Notes: generated from the letters alone by a model not told the origin. Positions 17,088-25,784 are shown, counted from the stretch's first letter. The stretch: DNA of 34,345 bases from Eubacteriaceae bacterium (GCA_910574015.1 CAJSYQ010000035.1:1-34345), one strand, 5' to 3'. Translations and numbers: made by a program.

Positions 17088-18704
17088 CTACCGCTTTTTT
17101 GACGCCGTTACAGCCGTGTAGCTCAATTTAAGAGGATATAAGTTCAAATACACATCAATATGATCTTTGTCATTCACAACCATTTTGTCTAAGATTTCTT
17201 TATAAAGATCATCTTCATATTCCACACCGTTTATAAGGTCGTCCATCACTTCCGTAATTTCAGTGACAAGCTCTTGCTGTTTTTCCATCTCCTCCTTTTG
17301 TTCCCTTATATTTTCTATAACGGATTGCAGTTCGGTAAGCTCATTCTCACATTTTGTTCTTGCTGCTGTAAATTCTTCTCTGGTAATTTGACCAGAGATA
17401 TAAAGGTCGATAAGTTTTTTGCGTTTTTCCCCCATCATTTTTATCTTTAATTTCATTTTCCCGCTGTCTGTGCCCGCAGTATCCGCTGCCATGGCGGACT
17501 TGATTATGCCAAGCAGATTGTCCGCCATTTTCTTCTTATTAAACTGCAAGCTCCTGGTCACAAGATACATAATGTGGATAGCATCTTCGTTGCGAATGCT
17601 GAGTCCCCTGCACCCAACTTGATTTCCCGCTTTGTCCGCATGGGGTCTTCCATGTCTTGCAGCTTCAAGACACCGCCATGACTTATAACGGCTTCCATTT
17701 TTTCGGGTTTTATATCGTGCCACATAGCTTGAACCACAGCATCCACATTTAATTTTCCCAGAAAACGGATACCGGTTGCTGTGCTTTGATTTTCCTTCCT
17801 GCGATAGTGATTTCTCGTCTAACATGCGGTTTGCCTTATCAAACAGCTCACGGGAAATAATCGGCTCATGGTGATCTTTGATAATCACAAATTCTTCCTG
17901 TCCACGATTTACTTTCTTTTCATGAGATAAAAAATCTGGCGTATAGGTTTTCTTCTGCACCAAATCACCACAGTATTTTTCATTACGAATAACACGGAGA
18001 ATAACCGTATTCTGCCACTCCTTCACCCGCATGGGCTTAATGCCCTCCTCCTGAAGCTCACGGGCAATCACATGAGTGCCTTTGCCCTCCTCTGCAAACT
18101 TGTGAAAGATAAGACGGACAACTTCCGCCCCCTCCTGGTTAATATACATTTTACCATCTTTCACATCATAGCCAAGCATACTCCGCCCGAACACAACTCC
18201 CCGCTCCATCTGGCGTTTCTGTCCCCATTTCACACGCTCAGATGTCTTACGGCTCTCTTCCTGTGCGATGGAGGACATGATAGCAAGGCGAAGCTCCGCA
18301 TCACCGTCTAAAGTATTGATGTTATCATTCATAAAGATAACACCCACACCGTGCTCCTTGAGGTCACGGGTATAGAATATGCTGTCAAGGGTATTTCTTG
18401 CAAAACGGGAGATTTCTTTTGTTATGATCAAATCAAAATCACCGTTTTTTGCACACGCAATCATGCGGTTAAATTCTTTCCTTTTTTTCGTATTCGTGCC
18501 AGAGATGCCTTCATCCGCAAACACTTCATAAAGCTCCCAGTCGGGATTTCGCTCTATATATTGTCTGAAATAACGCTGCTGGCTTTCAAATGAATTTGCC
18601 TGGTCTTCGTTGTCTGTAGATACACGGCAGTAAGCGGCAACCTTTCTCTTTGTGCGCTGTCTCTTTCTTTCTTGATTTAGAGTTTCATATTTATCTATGG
18701 ACAT
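17088..18704 (-). CDS. large serine recombinase 2
   Basis: The 538-residue intact recombinase has YCRVSTDNEDQ with predicted nucleophile Ser29, DEGISGTNTKKRKEF and SRFARNTLDS in the resolvase domain (about 20-170), a Recombinase domain (about 185-290; GTHVIARELQEEG), a zinc ribbon (CGCCGSSYVARYKTRKNG), and a C-terminal coiled coil (about 425-490). AAAGGAG lies 9 bases before ATG 18704. It is nearly identical to recombinase 3 through most of its length, but ends VTASKKR where the other has a longer tail. It should catalyse insertion and excision at a specific site; its element ends are not resolved here. Confidence 0.94.
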   Translation of the reverse strand: MSIDKYETLNQERKRQRTKRKVAAYCRVSTDNEDQANSFESQQRYFRQYIERNPDWELYEVFADEGISGTNTKKRKEFNRMIACAKNGDFDLIITKEISRFARNTLDSIFYTRDLKEHGVGVIFMNDNINTLDGDAELRLAIMSSIAQEESRKTSERVKWGQKRQMERGVVFGRSMLGYDVKDGKMYINQEGAEVVRLIFHKFAEEGKGTHVIARELQEEGIKPMRVKEWQNTVILRVIRNEKYCGDLVQKKTYTPDFLSHEKKVNRGQEEFVIIKDHHEPIISRELFDKANRMLDEKSLSQEGKSKHSNRYPFSGKIKCGCCGSSYVARYKTRKNGSRYKSWRCLEAARHGRPHADKAGNQVGCRGLSIRNEDAIHIMYLVTRSLQFNKKKMADNLLGIIKSAMAADTAGTDSGKMKLKIKMMGEKRKKLIDLYISGQITREEFTAARTKCENELTELQSVIENIREQKEEMEKQQELVTEITEVMDDLINGVEYEDDLYKEILDKMVVNDKDHIDVYLNLYPLKLSYTAVTASKKR

Positions 18705-19047
18705 AAGAATATCTCCTTTCCCGACAAGCTCATGTCGTATTTTAAGTATAGTGAAATGAAATATGTAAATACGTCAGGCGGTTATGCCTGACGCTGCTTT
18801 TTCTGATTTAGACGATATTGTTTTTCAAGCGCAAGCAAACAGTGTTCCCGCTGAGATGCGGTCAAGAGATTCCGCTTTTCTAATGATAAAAGGATCGACC
18901 TTTGAAAATTCATAAGAAATGCTGCGTGTTCCTGCTCACTCAGCTCTGGAACAGGCTCGCCAGCATAAATAAAATCTCTATGTTTCAATATAGGCAGCAC
19001 CTCCCTCATTTTCAATGTATGAGTCAATGTTTGTACCATATAACGAG
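17100..19047. repeat. direct repeat, left copy (recombinase 2 module)
   Basis: This copy holds recombinase 2 and its small partner gene. It pairs with 20390-22487 in the same orientation, and similarity ends on the right at GTACCATATAACGAGG in both copies. The copies differ by scattered substitutions and by about 170 extra bases in the right copy. Homologous recombination between them would delete or amplify the WYL regulator between. Confidence 0.75.
18782..18988 (-). CDS. small recombinase-partner protein (copy 2)
   Basis: The 68-residue product starts at a TTG 11 bases after GGGAGG; an ATG-initiated longer form (to 19009 or 19039) would contain that ribosome site and is less likely. Key segments are GEPVPELSEQEHAAFLMNFQ and LTASQRE, with a basic, glutamine-rich tail. 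It lies 77 bases upstream of recombinase 2 in the same direction and is close to the gene at 22243-22428. Conserved placement ahead of serine recombinases suggests a linked function, such as regulation or recombination directionality; this is inference. Confidence 0.7.
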   Translation of the reverse strand: MKHRDFIYAGEPVPELSEQEHAAFLMNFQRSILLSLEKRNLLTASQREHCLLALEKQYRLNQKKQRQA

Positions 19048-19055
19048 GCAGGTAA

Positions 19056-19094
19056 TTAAAATCCCTCCAAACTTCAAAAAGCGAAGTCGGAGGG
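19056..19094 (-). terminator. hairpin terminator, minus strand
   Basis: Arms CCCTCC/GGAGGG (19063-19068, 19089-19094) and inner CTTC/GAAG form an interrupted stem, followed on the minus strand by ATTTTAATT. It would end transcripts from the WYL regulator side before the recombinase 2 module. A related hairpin lies at 24033-24060. Confidence 0.55.
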
Positions 19095-19116
19095 TGCCTG
19101 GGGTATAACGAAACAG

Positions 19117-19149
19117 CCCGCCTGCGTTAATTTACTTGGTGGGTTTTCG
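19117..19149 (+). terminator. weak plus-strand hairpin
   Basis: CCCGCC pairs with GGTGGG (one G-U) across a 15-base loop and is followed by TTTTCGTTCTTT. It matches in layout the second hairpin of the pair at 24087-24120. No plus-strand gene precedes it here, so it is probably a remnant of element-end DNA. Confidence 0.35.
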
Positions 19150-19262
19150 TTCTTTATCCTTTATCTTTTTAATCTAATGGACTGTATCACCGCCCATTGA
19201 AATGAACGAACACATTCACAAAATAGCAGTCTTAGAAACGGGTTCAAATTGGCGCCGTTGAG

Positions 19263-20156
19263 CTAACAGTATTTTTCATACATCCGCCTGACCTGTTCTG
19301 CGACCACCTCTTTCAGGCAGGGAGGGGAAATGATATCTACCTGCGTCCCAAATGACAGGAGAAACCCTGTGAGCCATTCATCCTCCGGCATTTTGGCTGA
19401 GGCAATCAAATCGCCGTTCTCCTGCCGCTGCACCTGCGTTCTGTCAAACTCATCATAGACGCGGTATGCCATCTCTTTCGGAAATCGAAGTGTGATCGTG
19501 TTTAATTCTCCTTCAGAAGAATCTATCTGCCATGGATAGAGCCGGCGCTCAAAAGTCTCATTCATGACCTCGATCTCCAAGATACGATTTAATTTGAACA
19601 GTCGGAAATCCTGTTTTTTCGTGCAGTATGCTTTCAAATACCATGCCTTTGCTTTGTAAACAAGTTTTAATGGCTGTATTATCCTCTCACTTCTGGCATC
19701 GCAGGAACCTGCATAATGAATCTTTACATTTCTGCCATGGATCACCGCCGATTTCAGCAATTCAAACTTTTCTCTGTCAAAATCTTTGTTACCCCATCTG
19801 GAAAAATCCACTTCCAGCCAATTTTCTGAATCAATCTGAAACATTGCAGAGAGTTTCTGCAGCGTCTGGCTGTCATTCCTGCTCTTCGCAGTGTTTATGC
19901 TCTGTAACGCCATAAGGATCTCCTGCTTCTCTTCCTCTGATAATACCGCTCGATCCAAAATGAAATGACTCATCAGATGAATGCCGCCATGTCTGCCCGC
20001 TTCTGCATAGATGGGAATGCCCGCTCCACTCAGAGCGTCAATATCCCGATAGATCGTTCTAACCGATACTTCAAACCGTTCCGCTAATTCCGGAGCGGTA
20101 GCCTGTCCTCTGTCCAGTAAGTAATATATGATCTTAAATAACCGGCTTTCCTGCAC
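19263..20156 (-). CDS. YafY-type HTH/WYL-domain transcriptional regulator
   Basis: The 297-residue protein has an N-terminal HTH_11 winged helix (SRLFKIIYYLLDRGQATAPE, then VSVRTIYRDIDALSGAGIPI), a WYL domain in the middle (VKIHYAGSCDARSERIIQPL and AWYLKAYC, about 140-215) and a C-terminal WCX domain. WYL domains bind ligands, in some cases nucleotides, and control DNA-repair or defence genes. I start at GTG 20156, 6 bases after GGGGGAG; the usual family start then follows directly. It lies alone between the two recombinase repeats, so its target may be the mobile module, which is speculation. Confidence 0.85.
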   Translation of the reverse strand: MQESRLFKIIYYLLDRGQATAPELAERFEVSVRTIYRDIDALSGAGIPIYAEAGRHGGIHLMSHFILDRAVLSEEEKQEILMALQSINTAKSRNDSQTLQKLSAMFQIDSENWLEVDFSRWGNKDFDREKFELLKSAVIHGRNVKIHYAGSCDARSERIIQPLKLVYKAKAWYLKAYCTKKQDFRLFKLNRILEIEVMNETFERRLYPWQIDSSEGELNTITLRFPKEMAYRVYDEFDRTQVQRQENGDLIASAKMPEDEWLTGFLLSFGTQVDIISPPCLKEVVAEQVRRMYEKYC

Positions 20157-20291
20157 TACCATCTCCCCCTTCCCAGCAGCGTAACACATAGCTTCTGCAT
20201 GCCGTGTCAGGTCTATTATACTCACTTTTTTTCGTAATATCAAATAGATTTATTCATAGTAATTCTAAATAAGCGGAACATTTCCGATGCT

Positions 20292-21974
20292 TCAGTGGGT
20301 AGAGAAGCCCCTGAAATGTTCCATCTCAGGGGCCCCAGCTTTTTTTAGCGGTTTACCCTGCGGACAGTTTACGCTTTTTGCAACCGTGTAGCTCCATTTG
20401 AGGGGGAGCAGGTTCAAATACACGTCAATATGGTCTTTATCATTCACAACCATTTTATCTAAGATTTCTTTGTAAAAATCATCTTCATATTCCACACCAT
20501 TTATAAGCTCATTCATGGCTTCTGTAATTTCAGCAACAAGCTCTTGCTGTTTTTCTATCATCTCCCTTTGTTTGTCTATGCTATCTATCACGGATTGCAG
20601 TTCGGCAATCTCATTCTCGCACTTTGCTCTTGCTGCTGAAAATTCATCTCTGGTAATATCGCCAGATGTATAAAGGTCAATGAGGTTTGTGCGTTTTTGT
20701 AGGGTGGCTTTTATCTGTGATTTTAGTTTCTCACTGTCTGTACCTGCGGTATCCATTGCGATAATAGACTTGATAATAGCAAGCAGATTATTAGTGATTT
20801 TCTCCTTATTGTATTTTAAGCTGCTCGTGACAAGGTACATGATGTGGGTTGCATCTTCGTTGCGTATACTAAGTCCACTGCATCCAACTTGATTCCCTGC
20901 TTTGTCCACATGAGGGCTTCCATGCCTTGCAGCTTCAAGACACCTCCACGCCTTATAGCGGCTTCCATTTTTTCGAGTTTTATATCTCGCCACATAACCC
21001 CTGCCGCAGCATCCGCATTTGATTTTCCCAGAAAATGGATAACGGTTGCTGTGTTTCGCTTTTCCTTCCTGTGAAAGCGATTTTTCATCCAAAATGCGGT
21101 TTGCCTTATCGAAAAGCTCACGGGAGATAATCGGCTCATGATGATCTTTGATAATCACAAATTCCTCTTGCCCGAGGTTTACCTTCTTTTCATGGGATAA
21201 AAAATCTGGCGTATAGGTTTTCTTCTGCACCAAATCACCGCAGTATTTTTCATTGCGGATAACACGGAGAATGACTGTATTCTGCCATTCTTTTACACGC
21301 ATGGGCTTAATGCCCTCCTCCCGAAGCTCACGGGCAATCACATGAGTTCCTTTTCCCTCATTTACAAACTAATGGAAGATAAGACGGACAACTTTTGCCC
21401 CATCCTCATTAATATACATTTTGCCGTCTTTCACATCGTAGCCAAGCATACTCCGCCCAAACACAACTCCCTGCTCCATCTGGCGTTTCTGCCCCCATTT
21501 CACACGCTCGGAAGTCTTACGGCTTTCCTCCTGTGCAATCGAGGACATAATGGCAAGGCGAAGCTCGGCATCGCCGTCTAAAGTGTTGATGTTATCATTC
21601 ATAAAGATAACACCCACGCCGTGCTTTTTGAGGTCACGGGTATAGAATATACTATCAAGGGTATTTCTCGCAAAACGGGAGATTTCTTTTGTTACAATCA
21701 AATCAAAATCACCGTTTTTCGCACACGCAATCATGCGGTTAAATTCTTTCCTTTTTTTCGTATTCGTACCAGAGATGCCTTCATCTGCGAACACTTCGTA
21801 AAGCTCCCAATCGGGATTACGCTCTATATACTGTCTGAAATAACGCTGCTGGCTTTCAAATGAATTTGCCTGGTCTTCGTTGTCCGTAGACACACGGCAG
21901 TATGCGGCAACCTTTCTCTTTGTGTGCTGTATCTTCCTTTCTTGATTTAGTGTTTCGTATTTATCTATTGACAT
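20292..21974 (-). pseudogene. large serine recombinase 3, single in-frame amber stop
   Basis: The gene starts at ATG 21974 (AAAGGAG ahead) and encodes the same domains as recombinase 2: YCRVSTDNEDQ, the Recombinase domain, the zinc ribbon CGCCGRGYVARYK and the coiled coil. The frame is broken only by TAG at 21369-21371, where recombinase 2 has AAG (Lys) in HKFAEEGKG. The reading frame is unchanged on both sides (202 codons before, about 357 after), so this is one point mutation. The C terminus is extended by about 25 residues relative to recombinase 2. A GTG at 21341 could start a C-terminal piece, but there is no ribosome site. Confidence 0.93.
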
Positions 21975-22058
21975 AAGAATATCTCCTTTCCCGACAATCC
22001 CTTGCCGTATTTTCAGTATAGTTAATTGAAAATGGTATGTCGAATGTGCAAATGCTTG

Positions 22059-22187
22059 AAGCAGCGCGAAAATATACATAAACAGACTGGTGAGAGCTTG
22101 CTCGCAAGGATGTTTATGTATATTTTCATAGGGCGAAAGCCCGCCAGTGAGATGTAGCGAAGCGAAATCGAACTGCACTGCTTCTAT
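22059..22187. repeat. structured insertion between recombinase 3 and its partner gene
   Basis: This segment is absent from the matching place in the left repeat copy. It contains perfect 17-base inverted arms (22068-22084, beginning GAAAATATACATAAAC, and 22111-22127) around a second small hairpin (CTTG-CTCG-CAAG). Near-matching outer arms GAAGCAGCGC/GCACTGCTTC bound the whole. The right part holds GGGCGAAAGCCC and GCGAAGCGAAATCG. It could be a small non-autonomous insertion or an oriT-like fragment. No coding frame is convincing. Confidence 0.6.
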
Positions 22188-22242
22188 TATTTCATTTGGC
22201 TATGTAAAAACGTCAAGCAGTTATGCCTGACGTTGCTTTTTT

Positions 22243-22428
22243 CTAATTTAGACGATATTGTTTTTCAAGCTCAAGCAAACAGCGTTCCCGCTGTGATGCG
22301 GTCAACAGAAACCGTTTTTCTAATGATAAAAGGATTGGCCTTTGAAAATTCATAAGAAATGCTGCGTGTTCCTGCTCATTCAATTCTGGAACAGGCTCGC
22401 CAACATACCTAAATTCTCTATGCTCCAA
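22243..22428 (-). CDS. small recombinase-partner protein (copy 3)
   Basis: The 61-residue product starts at TTG, 9 bases after GGAGG, as in copy 2, and carries GEPVPELNEQEHAAFLMNFQ and LTASQRERCLLELEKQ. It ends just after YRLN, so it lacks the basic tail of copy 2. Its recombinase (copy 3) lies 268 bases downstream, separated by the structured insertion. Conservation despite the amber in the recombinase could reflect recency. Function unknown. Confidence 0.7.
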   Translation of the reverse strand: MEHREFRYVGEPVPELNEQEHAAFLMNFQRPILLSLEKRFLLTASQRERCLLELEKQYRLN

Positions 22429-22489
22429 TAGGCAGCACCTCCCTCATTCTCAATGTATGAGCGAATGATTGTACCATATAACGAGGGGG

Positions 22490-22939
22490 CTAATCCTTTT
22501 TTTGAACGCTGTCATCATGCAGCGGACAACATTCATGAGCAGGTAAAGAAGACGAGAGCCTGCCCTGCTTCATCGGGCATTGCGAATATCCGTTTAAACC
22601 AATACTAATTGCCAACGCTTTGTCCATTGCAGGAAGAAAACGCTTGTCAAGAGTTCCCATATACTCCCGCAAACGTCGCTTATCAATCGTCCGTATCTGT
22701 TCAAGCAGGATGATAGAGTCCCTGTCAAGCCCCTCAACATCCTTTACTTCGGTATGTGTCGGTAATTTTGCCTTTGTCTGTGTTTTACCTGTTATGGCAG
22801 CGATAATGACTGTCGGGCTGTGGCTATTTCCTATATCATTAGAAATGATAAGTACGGGTCGTATGCCGCCCTGCTCCGAACCGACAACGGGATTAAGCTC
22901 TGCGTAGTAGATGTCGCCACGCCTAATTGTTCTTTCCAT
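22490..22939 (-). CDS. MazF/PemK-family endoribonuclease toxin
   Basis: The 149-residue protein matches the PemK-like fold: [20 protein letters not shown] with the conserved GDIYY, then [16 protein letters not shown] and [19 protein letters not shown]. Such proteins cut mRNA at short motifs. The last 35 residues (from about NGYSQ) are an unusual tail rich in Ser, His and Cys that may come from a junction, since the repeat edge lies directly after the stop. GGAGG precedes the ATG. No antitoxin frame is evident next to it; the same arrangement is seen in conjugative elements, where the role is unclear. Confidence 0.88.
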   Translation of the reverse strand: MERTIRRGDIYYAELNPVVGSEQGGIRPVLIISNDIGNSHSPTVIIAAITGKTQTKAKLPTHTEVKDVEGLDRDSIILLEQIRTIDKRRLREYMGTLDKRFLPAMDKALAISIGLNGYSQCPMKQGRLSSSLPAHECCPLHDDSVQKKD

Positions 22940-23526
22940 ATTCTTTAGAACCTCCTATCTGGATTTAGGCAGGAATACCCTGCCTATGTAACAGCCAGAC
23001 ACAAGGAAGCATTTAAGGTCGGGAGAGCATAAAACAAGCCCTATTTTCAATGACCGCCCTGCATCTGGCTTTATGATAGAAAGCATTTTCTATTTGTCCC
23101 CGACATCCCGAAAATGCTGATGCATGATTACGCAAGGGAAATCACCAAACGGTCAGCGGCGAACTGACGCCACGGGAGTTGCACCCCAACTGTCGGTCTG
23201 ACAGAGCCGCCCCCATTGCCTGCGGCGGGTTGGTTACCGCTCGGACTGTGGCTGGACGGGAGTATCATTGTCCTCTTTGTGTGTCATGGCGGAATCGGGA
23301 GCTGCCCGATATTTTCAGTCGGTATTTTCCGCTTGCCGTCTTTCGGCGGGTCATGGCGTACCGCTGCACACGCTTATGCTTATTACAGCCACAAAGAGAA
23401 TGTATTTGGTGAATGGATATTCCGTTGTCAAAGAGCCGTCCCGTTTTTGCCATAAAGGAAAACAGGTGAGAGAGCTTTTAAGCCCCTTCACCTGTTTGCT
23501 CACTCATTCGCCACAATACAAGGCAA
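22940..23526. other. 587-base gap with no supported gene
   Basis: Frames here are short and overlap on both strands (for example 23216-23455 plus and 23265-23453 minus) with no family I recognise and no good ribosome sites. The DNA is locally GC-rich around 23,160-23,240, with inverted pieces such as GTCGGTCTGACAG. It lies between the sigma-factor fragment and mazF, all leftward, and may be a long leader for mazF or the scar of lost conjugation genes. Confidence 0.5.
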
Positions 23527-23868
23527 TTATTTCATAAATTTTTTTATCGCCTTTAATGCCGCTTTTACAGAACACTGGACAGCTTGATATTTGCAACCCT
23601 CCATCTTTGCAATCTGCTCATAGGTCAGCTCCCCGAAAAAGTACAGCTCCAGCCTGCGTCGCTGTACTTCGGGAAGTTCGGAAACCGCCCTATGTAGCTG
23701 CTCATATTCGATACTCTCCGAAACAATATCCTCAATCCGTTCTGCCTTATAAAAAGCTCTGTCATTCAGCGTTTCATCGGTCAGCTCGGAGTGTTCAATG
23801 TGCCTGCTCACCCTGTTCAGATGGGATATGTCCTCAAGCTCAAATCTGTCAAATGTCTGGTACAGCAT
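23527..23868 (-). pseudogene. element-type sigma-70 region 4 protein, 5'-truncated
   Basis: The last 113 codons match the small sigma-70-like regulators of Tn916/Tn1549-type elements: AVSELPEVQRRRLELYFFGE, then LTYEQIAKMEGCKYQAVQ is region 4.2. In the same frame about 10 codons upstream of the ATG also look native (KKQQNIEIDE), but a stop comes just before them, so the N-terminal part has been lost near 23,905. No ribosome site precedes the ATG. It may be inactive, although region 4 is complete. Confidence 0.75.
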
Positions 23869-24032
23869 TTCGTCAATCTCAATATTCTGCTGCTTCTTAT
23901 ATGTGGAGATTTAACTTCTACTTCTTGGGTAGAAACCCCCCTTGCATTGACAAGGATTTTTTTAACAGGCTGTCCACCCATCCCCGATATGATATATGTA
24001 AATGAAAATTGCTATTTGCAGGCAATAAAAAT

Positions 24033-24120
24033 CCCTCCAAACTAAAGCAGGTTTGGAAGGACTTTTATTTTTGGCATGGCAAAGCAGCCCACCAAACGCT
24101 GTTTTTTTTATTTGGCGGGC
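24033..24120. terminator. paired hairpin terminators left of the ABC-F gene
   Basis: Two hairpins occur in a row: CCCTCCAAAC with GTTTGGAAGG (24033-24042, 24051-24060, one mismatch), flanked by ACTTTTATTTTT on the plus side and GGATTTTTATT on the minus side, and GCCCACCAAA with TTTGGCGGGC (24087-24096, 24111-24120). They close the ABC-F transcript and separate it from the sigma fragment. The same two-hairpin layout recurs at 19,063-19,143. Confidence 0.65.
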
Positions 24121-24162
24121 TTCCCCTTGCCTCTGGCACTATTTACAAAAAGTGCTTTTGAC

Positions 24163-25698
24163 CTATATTTTCTTCTCTATATTTATCACTTTCTGCGTCC
24201 ACTCACGGTAAAACGCTTCTTCATGTGACACCAACAGTACTGTCCCCTCAAATTCCTCCAGTGCGGTTTTCAACGATTCTTTGGCAAGCGCATCAAGGTG
24301 GTTTGTCGGCTCGTCCATGATAAGGAAATTGCACGGCTTCATCATAAGCAGGCACATTTTAACCTTTGCCTGTTCCCCTCCGCTCAAAGTCCCGATTTCC
24401 TGCATGGCGTGTTTGCCTGAGATGCCGCAGCCTGCAAGACGCTTTCTCACGTCTTTTATCGTAAGCGATGGGTAAGCATCGGAAACAATCTGAATGGGCG
24501 TTTTTTCTATATCCGCCCATGCCAACTCCTGCTCAAAATACCCTATCTTTACCTGCTCCGAAAAACGGAAACTCCCGCTTAATGAGGGTATTTGACTGAT
24601 AAGCGTTTTTAGCAGGGTGGATTTGCCGATGCCGTTAAATCCCGTCATAACAATTTTCTCTCCCCCTTTTATGGAAAAGCTGATGTCCGACAAAACAGGA
24701 TAGTGGTAGCCAACATCCAGATGTTTTACTTTTAGATGCTCTGTCGTAGTCAGCGGGAGAGCTTCAAACCGAAAATGTGGCTTGATTTCTTTCTGTTCCA
24801 GAGCTTCCATCTTATCCATTCGGTCAAGCTGTTTCTGCCTGCCACGAGCCATTTTTGACTTTCTCCCTGCAATATTCCTGCGGATAAATTCTTCCGTCTT
24901 TTTGATGGTTTTCTGCTGTGCGGCATACTGTCTGATATAATCCTCACGGAGCAGTGCCTTTTTTCTCGTGAACTCTGAATAAGTGCCAAAATATTTTGTA
25001 ATCTTCTCGTTGTCAATGTCGCATATCCTTGTGGATATTTTCTCTAAAAAGTCATAGTCATGCGATACTACCAGAAAAGCGTTTGGCAGGCTGGAAAGAT
25101 ATTCGGCAAGCCATGTAACATGTTCCTTGTCCAAGAAGTTTGTCGGCTCGTCCAAAAGCAAAATATCTGGCTTCTCAAGCAGTAATTTTGCCAGTATGAC
25201 CTTTGCCCTCTGCCCGCCGCTCATCTGCTCAATCGGTCTATCTAACCCGACTACCGTCAAGCCCAGACCTGTTGCCACCTGTTCTATCTTTGTGTCAATC
25301 AAATAAAACTCCTTACGCTCCAATTCTTCCTGATACCTTGCCGCCGTGCTTAGCTTCGCCATATCCCCATCCGCAGACTGGCAGTACAACTCATTCATCC
25401 TGTTTTCTATCTCATACAGCCCAGAAAATGCGGATTGCAGGAACTCCCTCATTGCCACGCTTTTTTCAATTTGGGCGTATTGGTCGAGATACCCTATTTT
25501 TGTGTTCGGCTGCCATACTATCCTGCCAGAGTCGGGGATAAGCTGCTCTGTGCAAATCTTTATGAATGTGCTTTTTCCCGCCCCGTTCTGACCGACAATT
25601 CCGATATGCTCCCCTTTGTTCAATGTAAAATCTGCGTTTTTAAACAGATAATTTTCTCCAAAAGAATGTGTTAATCCCGTAACTTCTAATAAACTCAT
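24163..25698 (-). CDS. ABC-F family ATPase, probable ribosome-protection type
   Basis: The 511-residue protein has two ABC cassettes and no membrane domain. Cassette 1 has GQNGAGKST, MSGGQRAKV and LLLDEPTNFLD; cassette 2 has GFNGIGKST, LSGGEQAKV and LIMDEPTNHLD. The basic linker (RNIAGRKSKMARGRQKQLDR) corresponds to the P-site tRNA interaction motif that in ABC-F proteins reaches toward the ribosomal catalytic centre. Members either displace antibiotics (lincosamide, streptogramin A, pleuromutilin, macrolide) or act as translation factors; which applies here is not decidable. ATG 25698 lies 9 bases after GAGAGG; ATG 25704 is the alternative. The long attenuator-like leader favours a resistance role. 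Confidence 0.9.
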   Translation of the reverse strand: MSLLEVTGLTHSFGENYLFKNADFTLNKGEHIGIVGQNGAGKSTFIKICTEQLIPDSGRIVWQPNTKIGYLDQYAQIEKSVAMREFLQSAFSGLYEIENRMNELYCQSADGDMAKLSTAARYQEELERKEFYLIDTKIEQVATGLGLTVVGLDRPIEQMSGGQRAKVILAKLLLEKPDILLLDEPTNFLDKEHVTWLAEYLSSLPNAFLVVSHDYDFLEKISTRICDIDNEKITKYFGTYSEFTRKKALLREDYIRQYAAQQKTIKKTEEFIRRNIAGRKSKMARGRQKQLDRMDKMEALEQKEIKPHFRFEALPLTTTEHLKVKHLDVGYHYPVLSDISFSIKGGEKIVMTGFNGIGKSTLLKTLISQIPSLSGSFRFSEQVKIGYFEQELAWADIEKTPIQIVSDAYPSLTIKDVRKRLAGCGISGKHAMQEIGTLSGGEQAKVKMCLLMMKPCNFLIMDEPTNHLDALAKESLKTALEEFEGTVLLVSHEEAFYREWTQKVINIEKKI

Positions 25699-25740
25699 AA
25701 TCATTGTCCTCTCTTTTTCCTGTCTGATTTTCCAAAATGG

Positions 25741-25784
25741 GCGAACCGTGGGAAACATGTTTATGCAAGTTACCCACGGTTCGC
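25741..25784 (-). promoter_or_regulatory. strong leader hairpin before the ABC-F start
   Basis: Perfect 12-base arms GCGAACCGTGGG/CCCACGGTTCGC enclose a 20-base loop, 42 bases upstream of the ABC-F start. The minus-strand 3' side is not T-rich, so it is not an ordinary terminator. It may be part of leader folding or protect the mRNA. Confidence 0.6.

Larger units (their letters stand above)
20390..22487. repeat. direct repeat, right copy (recombinase 3 module)
   Basis: This copy holds the amber-containing recombinase 3 and its small partner gene, in the same orientation as 17100-19047. The right edge is at GTACCATATAACGAGG, directly beside the mazF stop. The left edge is less clear because the recombinase C termini differ. 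Confidence 0.75.

Noticed and set aside
19225..19262. GGTTCAAAT, resembling the T-loop of a tRNA as an integration target
   Set aside because: The flanking bases do not form the T stem, and no acceptor, D or anticodon arm can be drawn.
21369..21371. Pyrrolysine or programmed read-through at the amber codon of recombinase 3
   Set aside because: The sister copy has an ordinary lysine codon, and no structure or context that would favour read-through is apparent; a point mutation is simpler.
23216..23455. A 79-codon plus-strand frame in the mazF-sigma gap
   Set aside because: It opposes all neighbours, has no clear ribosome site and overlaps an equally long minus-strand frame; I could not choose either as real.
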